Source of the DNA: Candidatus Uhrbacteria bacterium
GTDB taxonomy: Bacteria > Patescibacteriota > Patescibacteriia > UBA9934
Length of the DNA: 13,842 nt
Reading direction: 5' to 3'
NCBI GenBank assembly: GCA_030688135.1
Contig: JAUYIW010000021.1
Coordinates: 1-13,842, forward strand
The notes under the pieces: generated by a model
Told to the model about the DNA's origin: nothing
Seen by the model: only the letters and a program-made list of their open reading frames with translations
The model's database searches: none
Program-made: the position numbers and the translations under genes
In this document: positions 1-6,906 of the stretch, piece by piece
Layout of the letters: every line of letters begins with the position of its first letter
Numbering within the stretch: position 1 is the first letter of the stretch

Positions 1-3000
1 CCGCAACAGACGGCACAGCGTGGGATTGTAGTGGTCTAGATCTCGATGTAACCGGAACAGCAATATTGACTTTAGCTGGCACAATCGCAAGCGGATATAT
101 TCCTCAACTTACAATTGACAATATTTCAGTTGGATCGAGCGCTGCGATTTCTGGAGATGAAAAAGGATGCGAAAATATCGGTAATGGTCCAGGATATGGA
201 CCAAACGGTTCGAATATTTGTTCTATCAATACTGCGGGATACGGACAAGGAAACATTAATAACCTTAGAGGGGCTGGCGGTGCTGGATATGGAGGAGCTG
301 GCGGAGATGGAACTTCAAGAACGGTTTATGCAAACGCTTCAGGAGACGGTGGGGTAGCGTATGGGGCTGGCCTTGTTCCAACGAAATTTGGATCTTCAGG
401 TGGAGGCGGGGGATCGGCTGGAAAAGGGGGAAATGGTGGTGGCGTAATCAAAATTATAACAGGTAGCATTACAAACGATGGTATCATTTCTGTAAACGGA
501 GGAGCTGGCATAAGTACGGAAGCTGCAAGAGCCGGTGGAGGAGGCTCCGGTGGATCGCTTTATATTTTAGCGTCAGGTGCTATCAATGGCTCCGGTACCT
601 TTTCCGCAGATGGTGGAGATGGAGCAGACGCAACAACGGATAACTATAGCGGTGGAGGAGGTGGTGGAGGTAGAATGCACATCGAACATAGTGGTGGAAG
701 CTTTTCATTTAGCAATGCTAGCGTAACTGCTACCGAAGGAGTAGGACCGGAACTAGCAGATGATGGAACAAAAGGCACGGCTTACGTTTTGAATACTTCA
801 AGCGATACAGCTACTATTTACCATGGATTCACATACGACGACACTGACATTAGTGTAACCACACTAACAATGGATTCTTCCGCCACTAATCAGTATTGTA
901 ATTCAAGCGCTGTATCGCCTTCAATTACCGCAGGCACACTAAATCTTGGTGGGTCACTGTTGTGTAACGCTACAAATGCACCATCATTAACTTCGTTTAA
1001 TTTTTCAGCATCGTCTGACTTTAATGTAGCCTCGGCAACCAACTTTGAAATAAGTACAAGAAATGCAGATGTTGACTTTAATATTCCGGCGTCTGATAGT
1101 CAAACATGGTCAGGAGTAACTGTTGCAACTCCGCCTGAAGGTTATTTTACAATTGATGACAGCGTTGCAATCACGCTAAGTAGTGGGTCAGCGATAAGCG
1201 GAAATGTACAGTGGACAAATCTCACTTCATTGACACTAGATAACGGTACTGTAATTGGAGCAAACGCTAAAGGATGCGAAAATATCGGTAATGGTCCAGG
1301 ATATGGACCAAACGGTTCAAATGTATGCACTTTAAGCACTGCGGGATTCGGAAATGGAAACTTTAACAATTTACGTGGAACCGGTGGAGGCGGTTATGGC
1401 GGAGACGGCGGAGACGGAACTACAAGAACGGTTTATGCAAACGCTTCAGGAGACGGAGGAGTAACGTATGGTGCTGGACTTGCTCCAACATGGTTTGGAT
1501 CGTCAGGTGGAAGTGCTTGGCTTACTCAGGCAGTCGGCGGCAGTGGGGGAGGCGTTATAAAAATCACAACCTCGGGAAATATTACAAACAACGGAGTCAT
1601 TTCTGTAGATGGAGGAAACGGCGGGTCAGTCGACCCTGACCGAGCCGGTGGAGGAGGATCGGGTGGATCGCTCCATATTTTAGTTTCCGGCACAATGGAT
1701 GGAACAGGTAGTTTTTCCGCAGATGGTGGGAACGGAGCAGACGGAGCAACTGCCAACTACGATGGAGGTGGAGGAGGCGGGGGCAGAATCCACATTGAAC
1801 ACAATGGAGGAACTTTTTCATTTAGCACTTCTTCTGTAACCGCTACCGGAGGAACAGGGCCGGATTTGGCAGATGATGGCATAAAGGGCACTGCTTATAT
1901 TAAGAACACCGGAAGTAGTGCCGTTACTATTTACCATGGATTTATATATGATGACACCGATTTTACTGTGACCACGTTCACAATGGATTCTTCCGCTACT
2001 AATCAGACTTGCGGAACATCAGCAGTGTCTCCTTCTATTTCAGCCGGAACATTTAACGGGGATGGAGTTCTCGTGTGTGACGCTACAAATGCACCATCTC
2101 TAACTTCGTTTAATTTTTCAGCATCGTCTGATTTTAACTTGGCATCCGGTACCATATTTGAGATTGCAAATAGAGATGCTGATGTTGATTTTAATATTCC
2201 AGCGTCCAACAATCAAGTTTGGTCCGGTGTCACTATTCAAACTCCGCCCGAAGGTTATTTTACCATCGATGATAATATTGCGATTTCGCTAACTAATGGA
2301 ACCTCAATAACAGGAAATGCGCAATGGATAAATCTAACAAACCTAACCGTAAGTAGTGGCACAGTGCTTTCGGCTGACGAAAGAGGCTGCATTCCGGTTC
2401 ATAACTACATCGGGTATGGGCCAAGTCCATCTAACGTTTGTACGGCGAATACAGCAGGTTATACGACCGGAACTTTCAATAACAGCGTAGGTCTTGCAGG
2501 TGCCGGTCATGGTGGAGTTGGAGGAATAGGGACTACTTTGAATAGAATAGTTGGAGCTGTTTATGATTCAAGCGCAAATCCGGTATTATTTGGCTCTCAC
2601 GGAGGTTCCGGAGGCTTATTATTTGCTCTCGGTGGAAGCGGTGGAGGATATATAAATCTTATATTGTCAGGCACGCTAACCAACCAAGGTACTATTTCTG
2701 CCAAAGGTGGCAACGGAGGCAACGTGGACCCGGACCGCGCTGCTGGAGGAGGTTCAGGAGGGTCTATTAACATAACAACCAACACTTACAACTGTTCAGG
2801 TTCCGGTACTCTTAGCGTTGCAGGAGGCGATGGTGCGGACGGGGCTACCGTAGGATACGATGGAGGAGGCGGAGGAGGGGGAATGATTCTTGTTAATTAC
2901 ACCACCGATTCGTCATCCGGTTGCACTCTAGCTAGCCTTTCCGCAGCTACTGTAGCGGCTGGAGGAATAGGTCCTGATTCAGCAGTTGACGGAGACGCTG

Positions 3001-3920
3001 GCACGCTATCTTTAGCTTTGGTAGAAGCCCCACCTCCAGAAGGTTCTCTTAATACAATTGTAGTTGTAACAAACAGTTCGCCTAGTGTTGCTAACGTAAA
3101 GATTTGTGATGACTCAGCTGATGGTTCAAGCTGTGCTAACTCGAGTACTATACTTCCGGCAATCGGTGCTGATAAAAACTTTGATATCTTTGCAGACGTA
3201 ACAGATTTAAATGGTTTTAGCGACATTTCAAGCGTGAGTGGCGTATTCTACAGGTCTGGGGTAGGTTCGAGTTGTACGCCAGATAAAAATCAATGCTATA
3301 CATTATCTTGTTCTGTAGACGCCATGGATGTAGGGCTTGAAACTCATAGGTATTTATGCGATGTAGCAGTTGCTTACTGGATTGACCCAACGACAGGTAG
3401 TGCAGACGATTATTCAGCACAGAATTGGGTAATGTCGATTACTGTAACCGATGTATCTTCCGCCTTTAATAGTAACACTAATACTACGGAGGTTAATGAG
3501 TTAACATCTGTATCGTTCCCAGCATCGGTTGACTTTGGTGGGCGTACGCTTGGAAGCGATACGAACGCTAGCCAAAATCAAGATCTCTTTTCGGAAAACC
3601 TTGGCAACACCGACGCTGATTTAAATGCAAGAGCTGATGCGGGCACGCTAACGTGTTCAGTTGATGGTTCTATCCCTGCTGGAAATATTAAATTTGGAAA
3701 CACAGATTCAGACTACGCATCTCTTATTACAGCGCTGACAACTAGCGATCAAGAGATAGATTTGGAAGTAAGTCCATCCGACGGGGCGTTAATTGTAAGA
3801 ACGAGCGAATCCACGTCTGTAAGCGGTTATTCTCATTGGGGTATTGAGATCCCATCTAGCGGAGTTGGCGGTACCTGTTCCGGCACTACAACTATTACGG
3901 CGTTTAAAGATTCCATTTAA
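1..3920 (+). CDS. Giant glycine-rich repetitive surface protein (5' partial)
   Basis: The reading frame is open to the left edge (first full codon at 3, 1305 residues visible, TAA at 3918-3920), so the start and any signal peptide lie outside the window. The internal TTG at 66 is not a start. The protein is built from tandem modules. Each has a Gly-rich half (tracts such as GGGGGGG, with a conserved pair of cysteines in a KGCENIG...C context) followed by a Ser/Thr/Asn-rich beta-type half (YHGFxYDDTD, TMDSSATNQ, then a TPPEGYFTIDD boundary). Units begin at about residues 54, 423 and 794; the third has only the Gly-rich half. From about residue 1010 a different C-terminal region follows, rich in Asp/Ser/Thr with several Cys, ending in a WGIEIPSSGVGGTCSG-type beta module. 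No sorting motif or terminal membrane helix is visible. Such proteins are typically secreted or surface-exposed in CPR bacteria; the exact role is unknown. No neighbour suggests a pathway, and a terminator follows directly. Confidence 0.85.
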   Translation, partial: ATDGTAWDCSGLDLDVTGTAILTLAGTIASGYIPQLTIDNISVGSSAAISGDEKGCENIGNGPGYGPNGSNICSINTAGYGQGNINNLRGAGGAGYGGAGGDGTSRTVYANASGDGGVAYGAGLVPTKFGSSGGGGGSAGKGGNGGGVIKIITGSITNDGIISVNGGAGISTEAARAGGGGSGGSLYILASGAINGSGTFSADGGDGADATTDNYSGGGGGGGRMHIEHSGGSFSFSNASVTATEGVGPELADDGTKGTAYVLNTSSDTATIYHGFTYDDTDISVTTLTMDSSATNQYCNSSAVSPSITAGTLNLGGSLLCNATNAPSLTSFNFSASSDFNVASATNFEISTRNADVDFNIPASDSQTWSGVTVATPPEGYFTIDDSVAITLSSGSAISGNVQWTNLTSLTLDNGTVIGANAKGCENIGNGPGYGPNGSNVCTLSTAGFGNGNFNNLRGTGGGGYGGDGGDGTTRTVYANASGDGGVTYGAGLAPTWFGSSGGSAWLTQAVGGSGGGVIKITTSGNITNNGVISVDGGNGGSVDPDRAGGGGSGGSLHILVSGTMDGTGSFSADGGNGADGATANYDGGGGGGGRIHIEHNGGTFSFSTSSVTATGGTGPDLADDGIKGTAYIKNTGSSAVTIYHGFIYDDTDFTVTTFTMDSSATNQTCGTSAVSPSISAGTFNGDGVLVCDATNAPSLTSFNFSASSDFNLASGTIFEIANRDADVDFNIPASNNQVWSGVTIQTPPEGYFTIDDNIAISLTNGTSITGNAQWINLTNLTVSSGTVLSADERGCIPVHNYIGYGPSPSNVCTANTAGYTTGTFNNSVGLAGAGHGGVGGIGTTLNRIVGAVYDSSANPVLFGSHGGSGGLLFALGGSGGGYINLILSGTLTNQGTISAKGGNGGNVDPDRAAGGGSGGSINITTNTYNCSGSGTLSVAGGDGADGATVGYDGGGGGGGMILVNYTTDSSSGCTLASLSAATVAAGGIGPDSAVDGDAGTLSLALVEAPPPEGSLNTIVVVTNSSPSVANVKICDDSADGSSCANSSTILPAIGADKNFDIFADVTDLNGFSDISSVSGVFYRSGVGSSCTPDKNQCYTLSCSVDAMDVGLETHRYLCDVAVAYWIDPTTGSADDYSAQNWVMSITVTDVSSAFNSNTNTTEVNELTSVSFPASVDFGGRTLGSDTNASQNQDLFSENLGNTDADLNARADAGTLTCSVDGSIPAGNIKFGNTDSDYASLITALTTSDQEIDLEVSPSDGALIVRTSESTSVSGYSHWGIEIPSSGVGGTCSGTTTITAFKDSI
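162..2381 (+). repeat. Two tandem ~1.1-kb coding repeat units
   Basis: Unit 1 starts at 162 and unit 2 at 1269 (1107-bp offset). The next equivalent point is 2382 (1113-bp offset). Identity at DNA level is patchy but includes exact blocks: 162-211 equals 1269-1318 (50 bp) and 316-349 equals 1423-1456 (34 bp). In the second half, the block from 988 matches that from 2101 (1113-bp offset). All offsets are multiples of three, so repeat number can change without breaking the frame. Confidence 0.9.
2382..3020 (+). repeat. Third, diverged half-unit of the coding repeat
   Basis: This segment aligns with the Gly-rich half of the first two units (RGC...YGP..SNVC...TAGY, then Gly tracts and the DPDRAAGGGSGGS segment), but it is diverged at DNA level and lacks the Ser/Thr beta half. 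It passes straight into the C-terminal region through an APPPEGS junction resembling the TPPEGYF boundary of units 1 and 2. The right boundary is approximate. Confidence 0.7.
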
Positions 3921-3929
3921 AGTTTTTAA

Positions 3930-3965
3930 TACCATAAAACAGCTCTGCTGAGCTGTTTTATGGTA
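3930..3965. terminator. Perfect 16-bp hairpin, intrinsic terminator
   Basis: Arm 3930-3945 is perfectly complementary to arm 3950-3965 with a TGCT loop. The core CAGCTC/GAGCTG is preceded by AAAA and followed by TTTTA, as expected for a terminator that can work in both directions. It lies 10 bases after the stop of the Gly-rich gene, and its 3' arm runs into the promoter of tgt. Confidence 0.85.
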
Positions 3966-3975
3966 CAATACTGAT
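3961..3975 (+). promoter_or_regulatory. Extended -10 promoter of tgt (leaderless start)
   Basis: TGG plus TACAAT occupies 3961-3969. Counting TACAAT as -12 to -7 puts +1 at 3976, the A of the tgt ATG. No Shine-Dalgarno sequence and no good -35 are present. The TGG and the first bases of TACAAT belong to the 3' arm of the preceding terminator hairpin. Confidence 0.65.
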
Positions 3976-5097
3976 ATGTTTGTATTGAAAAATGAGCAAG
4001 GCAGAGCCAGAAGGGGGCAGTTAAGGACATCTCATGGGATTATTGAGACGCCATTTTTTATGCCGATTGCAACACGCGGTGCTGTCAAAACTCTAACATC
4101 GGAAGATGTTAGCGCTTTAGGCGCGCAGATTGTGCTCTCGAACACTTATCATTTGTTGTTGCGCCCTGGATCAGACGGCATTAAAAAGTTAGGAGGACTG
4201 CATAAATTTATGAACTGGAACGGGCCAATACTGACCGACAGTGGTGGATATCAAGTCTTTAGTTTGTCAAAGATCAATTCCACAGATGAAGACGGCGTAA
4301 GCTTTCAGTCACATATAGACGGCTCGCGCATTAAGTTAACCCCAGAAGGATCGATGGCAATGCAAGAAGCCATAGGCGCAGATTTAATTATGCAGTTCGA
4401 TGACGTTGCAGCGGGGGATTCAATCCGAGAGCGCTATGAGGAAGCAATGGAACGTTCACTTCGTTGGGCGGAACGTTGTAAGAACTCGTACGCTAGCGGT
4501 CAAAAGTTATTTGGTATTGTGCAAGGCGGTACACACGAAGACTTGCGTGAGCGTTCTGCAAAAGGTTTAATTGAAATAGGTTTTGATGGCTATGCCATTG
4601 GTGGACTTTCAGTTGGCGAACGTCGCGAAGATTCATTCCGCATTACAAAGCAGGTAGCTTCAATTTTGCCAAAAGATAAGCCTCGCTACTTTATGGGTGG
4701 TGGAATGCCGGAAGAGATTGTTTATTATGTTAGCGTTGGTGTGGATATGTTTGATTGTGTACTTCCAACCCGTAATGCTCGGCACGGCACTATTTTTACA
4801 TGGGCAAAAAATCCGGCCGAAGCTGTGCGTGAGGCGTTCGATCTTGCAGTAGACGGCGCAGCAGATACTAGAATTGCAGAAGCGCTTTATAAAAAATATC
4901 AGATTACTAAGGAAGAATTTACATTTGATACATCACCTATTGATCAGTATAACGATACTCCAACGTCGCAAAATTATTCTAAGGCTTATCTAAGGCATCT
5001 ATTCAAAACTGATGAGCCGTTGGCGCTTAGACTTGCTACAATGCAAAACCTTCGATTTTACTTCCGCTTAATGCAAGAACTTCGAAACATAATCTAA
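3976..5097 (+). CDS. tgt: tRNA-guanine transglycosylase (Tgt)
   Basis: This 373-aa cytoplasmic enzyme exchanges guanine-34 in GUN-anticodon tRNAs for a queuosine-type base (preQ1 in most bacteria, queuine in eukaryotes and some salvaging bacteria). Family motifs seen: TDSGGYQVFSL with the base-binding Asp at 88, FGIVQGG at 179-185, IGGLSVGE at 208-215, and the nucleophile Asp260 in MFDCVLPTRNARHG. Two departures stand out. The zinc site, normally C-x-C-x2-C, reads N326, T328, S331, while the fourth ligand His341 (in LRHL) remains. The pocket motif, usually DEC in bacteria, is D142-D143-V144, with Val at the usual Cys. About 20 extra residues lie between the nucleophile motif and the zinc region. 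The start at 3976 is supported by the promoter position and the length of the family. It is a single-gene unit between two terminators; no queuosine synthesis or transport gene is in the window. Confidence 0.93.
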   Translation: MFVLKNEQGRARRGQLRTSHGIIETPFFMPIATRGAVKTLTSEDVSALGAQIVLSNTYHLLLRPGSDGIKKLGGLHKFMNWNGPILTDSGGYQVFSLSKINSTDEDGVSFQSHIDGSRIKLTPEGSMAMQEAIGADLIMQFDDVAAGDSIRERYEEAMERSLRWAERCKNSYASGQKLFGIVQGGTHEDLRERSAKGLIEIGFDGYAIGGLSVGERREDSFRITKQVASILPKDKPRYFMGGGMPEEIVYYVSVGVDMFDCVLPTRNARHGTIFTWAKNPAEAVREAFDLAVDGAADTRIAEALYKKYQITKEEFTFDTSPIDQYNDTPTSQNYSKAYLRHLFKTDEPLALRLATMQNLRFYFRLMQELRNII

Positions 5098-5121
5098 AAC
5101 ACCCGTACTGCCGGGTGTTTT
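5096..5121. terminator. Intrinsic terminator of tgt
   Basis: AAAACACCCG (5096-5105) pairs perfectly with CGGGTGTTTT (5112-5121) around a 6-base loop. The hairpin overlaps the last two bases of the tgt stop codon and ends in a T run. Confidence 0.9.
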
Positions 5122-5163
5122 GATTTACATATCGAGATAGCAGGCCTTCAAAGCATAAGATCT

Positions 5164-5216
5164 ATTAGAACCATAAGAAACATTTACAGTTTTCTATGTT
5201 TCCAATGTTTCCCATG
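5164..5216. repeat. Imperfect inverted AAGAAACAT-type repeat
   Basis: The forward copy ATTAGAACCATAAGAAACAT (5164-5183) is followed by an inverted, imperfect copy (ATGTTTCCAATGTTTCCCAT, about 5196-5216). The same forward motif, GAACC(C)ATAAGAAACATTT, occurs again at about 9952-9970 after the clpC-like gene, so it is a dispersed intergenic repeat. Confidence 0.6.
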
Positions 5217-5234
5217 AGTTTGTGTTGTTATTAT

Positions 5235-5294
5235 ATAACCCCCTCCGCAACCTGAATAACCCCTTCGCTTTTAGGATAACCCCTCCGCATCCAG
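5235..5294. repeat. Three ~20-bp ATAACCCC-TCCGC units
   Basis: Imperfect copies begin at 5235, 5256 and 5276 (ATAACCCCCTCCGCAACCTG and variants), 21 and 20 bp apart. A further copy lies at 5379-5397, and a degraded one from 5398 enters the 3' end of the J-like gene. They read GCGGAGGGGTTAT on the minus strand. No spacers are present, so this is not a CRISPR array. Confidence 0.65.
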
Positions 5295-5347
5295 AGAGAT
5301 CCGTTCGTCGAGCCCTGATGGCCTTGTCGGCTCTCCTCAGGATGACG
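5294..5347. repeat. REP-like element with CTCAGGATGAC end
   Basis: GAGAGATCCGTTCG near 5294 and CTCCTCAGGATGACG near 5334-5347 resemble the AGATCCTTCG...CTCAGGATGAC interspersed repeat common in many bacterial genomes (recognised from memory). GAGCC (5310-5314) and GGCTC (5329-5333) can form a small internal stem. Confidence 0.45.
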
Positions 5348-5398
5348 CCAGCCCCCTGACAAATCTGTCGTCACCTGAATAACCTCTCCGCCACCTGA

Positions 5399-6670
5399 TT
5401 AACTCCCGTTCCGCTTTTCACGCGAATCTTCACGTGCCCAAACATTTTTTATAAGTTGCATTGCTGCATTAATCATTTGTATTTTTTCACGGTTGATGTT
5501 TTCATTCATGTCTGTGTGATACTTTAGTGCAAGCTCGCGGTATTTCTTTTTAATTACATCTCTTCCAGGTCTGACTTCGGAAATTCCAAGTAGAGAATAG
5601 GCACTGCGTAAATCTCCTGTTCTTTCTGCTAAGCGCAACATTTCAAGCCATGCATCGGGAATATCATTTAGGTCTTTTAGTTTTAGTTGCTGTACAATAT
5701 TTTTAAGAACTTGCGCTCGTTTGTTAATTGCTCTTTCAATTGTATACGCGCTACTTCTTATTTCGAATTCTTCAAGATCAGCAATTAGCTCATCAAGCTC
5801 ATCTTCGTCAATGTCCTCTCCGTTATGCTTGGCTTCAACCATTCTTCCAACACGATTTTCAAGTCGCGCAAGGTCAGTCGGCGCGCCTTCGCGAACTTCA
5901 AGGCTATTTAACGTTGCACCCAAGGATTTTAGATTACCTTGTGCAATAGCCTTAACGTCAGCATCGTGCATTTCATTTTCTAGAGCTCGAAGGTTTTCCA
6001 AGCTTTTTCGGTAGTCACTCAGCTTTTTTTGACGCTTACGCGAAGCCTCTCCAGAGTCAGAAAGTCCTGCTACAGATTCTGAACTTCCATACCATCCAAG
6101 AAGTTCTTGAGCCTCATGATACAGCTCAGAAGAAAGCTTTTCTGCCTCTCTTTCAAAAACATAGTACATTGGTTCTTTTTCGTAGTTTTCGAGTTTTTGA
6201 TTTAGCTCTTCAATATCAAATATTAATTTTTCAGTTTTTGCAGGATCGACAAGCTCTGTACGAATATGATGTATGCTTGTTTCGAGGCCTTGGCGAATAT
6301 CCTCAGCGCTTACATGACGACCACGGCTTGCCGCATATCCAAAGCGCGCCACCTCATCTTTGTAGAAGCGAGGATACAGATAAAAGGCTTGGGTTTTAAG
6401 TTTATTTATTCTCTCATTAAAATCTTCGCGTTCATGTTGCGGTAATGGTTTTGCATCTTGTTCGAGATAGGCAAGGCCATCAAAAATACCATCCGGATGA
6501 TGCACTGGCATTCTGTATTCCTCCATTTGAGTATTGTCGAGCATTTCATACAGATCGGATTGGATGCCTGAAAGATCCCTATCAATTCGTTGAGATAGTT
6601 CTTTGCCTTCGCGAAGCTCGTGCAATGAAGGGTCGTCAATTGGATTGTGATGTTCCGTCCATTTTGGCAT
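5399..6670 (-). CDS. Coiled-coil protein with degenerate C-terminal J-like domain
   Basis: This 423-aa protein has no signal peptide or membrane helix and is predicted cytoplasmic. Residues 1 to about 350 are charged and mostly helical (coiled-coil-like stretches near 145-190 and 215-275, a strongly acidic patch at 284-303 with EDIDEDELDEL). Residues 353-411 match a J-domain: AYSLLGI, then helix II IKKKYRELALKYH, the loop and helix III INAAMQLIKNVW. The HPD tripeptide that J-proteins use to stimulate Hsp70 ATPase is H385-T386-D387 (codon ACA at 5513-5515); one base change from CCA would give this. It may bind an Hsp70 weakly, or be a J-like domain used for another contact. The gene is transcribed away from the membrane-protein/clpC-like operon. 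Start choice: an extended -10 ends 8 bases before this ATG. The N-terminal part is not recognised. Confidence 0.8.
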   Translation of the reverse strand: MPKWTEHHNPIDDPSLHELREGKELSQRIDRDLSGIQSDLYEMLDNTQMEEYRMPVHHPDGIFDGLAYLEQDAKPLPQHEREDFNERINKLKTQAFYLYPRFYKDEVARFGYAASRGRHVSAEDIRQGLETSIHHIRTELVDPAKTEKLIFDIEELNQKLENYEKEPMYYVFEREAEKLSSELYHEAQELLGWYGSSESVAGLSDSGEASRKRQKKLSDYRKSLENLRALENEMHDADVKAIAQGNLKSLGATLNSLEVREGAPTDLARLENRVGRMVEAKHNGEDIDEDELDELIADLEEFEIRSSAYTIERAINKRAQVLKNIVQQLKLKDLNDIPDAWLEMLRLAERTGDLRSAYSLLGISEVRPGRDVIKKKYRELALKYHTDMNENINREKIQMINAAMQLIKNVWAREDSREKRNGS

Positions 6671-6687
6671 ATGGAAGTATTATATCA
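6671..6687 (-). promoter_or_regulatory. Extended -10 promoter of the J-like gene
   Basis: On the minus strand TGA-TATAAT spans 6687 to 6679. The expected +1 falls at 6672, two bases before the ATG at 6670, so the transcript is essentially leaderless. The -35 window lies inside the inverted repeat starting at 6693 and shows no TTGACA-like match. Confidence 0.7.
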
Positions 6688-6692
6688 TCTTA

Positions 6693-6813
6693 AATTACGA
6701 AACTCGCGATCTTTACGTTCACAGGCGCCCATCGCCCCCGTTCTCCCTACGTTTTAGTAGGGTTCACTGGGATCGACAGCCCGTTCACGCAAATCTCATC
6801 GAGTTTCGTAATT
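6693..6813. repeat. 121-bp inverted-repeat-bounded non-coding element
   Basis: AATTACGAAACTCG (6693-6706) is perfectly inverted at 6800-6813. The 93-bp interior is clearly GC-richer (about 55 percent by hand count) than the AT-rich flanks. It contains a CCCTAC-GTTTTA-GTAGGG hairpin (6745-6762) and three GTTCAC copies (6717, 6762, 6783). It lies between two divergent promoters. It could be a MITE/REP-like insertion or a structured RNA. No flanking target duplication outside the arms is evident and no tRNA fold fits. Confidence 0.6.
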
Positions 6814-6890
6814 CAAAGTATATCAGATATTCAGTTTTAAGGCTTATAGCTACTTGCTGATAATTATTCCTACTATTTAACATAATCTTT

Positions 6891-6906
6891 TGGTATACTA
6901 CATTGC
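6891..6906 (+). promoter_or_regulatory. Extended -10 promoter of the membrane protein/clpC-like operon
   Basis: TGG-TATACT spans 6891-6899. The predicted +1 is 6906, one base before the ATG at 6907. There is no Shine-Dalgarno site and no recognisable -35. The design matches the tgt and J-like promoters. The rest of the gap (6814-6890) is AT-rich with nothing else recognised. Confidence 0.7.

Larger units (their letters stand above)
5122..5398. other. Gene-free, repeat-dense interval
   Basis: No credible reading frame or tRNA is visible between the convergent ends of tgt and the J-like gene. The interval holds three kinds of short repeat, annotated separately: an AAGAAACAT-type element, ATAACCCC-TCCGC units, and a GATCC...CTCAGGATGAC element. 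No T-run terminator for the minus-strand J-like gene was recognised here. Confidence 0.7.

Noticed and set aside
66..68. TTG at 66 as the start of the Gly-rich protein
   Set aside because: The frame is open to the window edge with a matching composition and there is no Shine-Dalgarno site or promoter before it; the gene is simply truncated by the window.
326..2785. Proline-rich minus-strand reading frames across the Gly-rich gene
   Set aside because: They are the complement of GGN glycine codons (giving CC-rich proline codons); no start signals, and they follow the repeat structure of the plus-strand gene.
5235..5294. CRISPR-like short repeats
   Set aside because: The units are about 20 bp, imperfect and directly adjacent without spacers; no cas genes nearby.
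5721..6014. Ser-rich plus-strand frame inside the J-like gene
   Set aside because: It is the antisense of the acidic/helical coding region, with no start signal of its own.
6491..6499. HHPD in the N-terminal part of the J-like protein (residues 57-60) as a second J-domain
   Set aside because: No J-domain helix II or III surrounds it; it is a chance tripeptide.
6693..6813. tRNA gene in the inverted-repeat element
   Set aside because: GGTTCACTGG looks a little like a T-loop, but no acceptor stem, anticodon arm or CCA-compatible end can be fitted on either strand.
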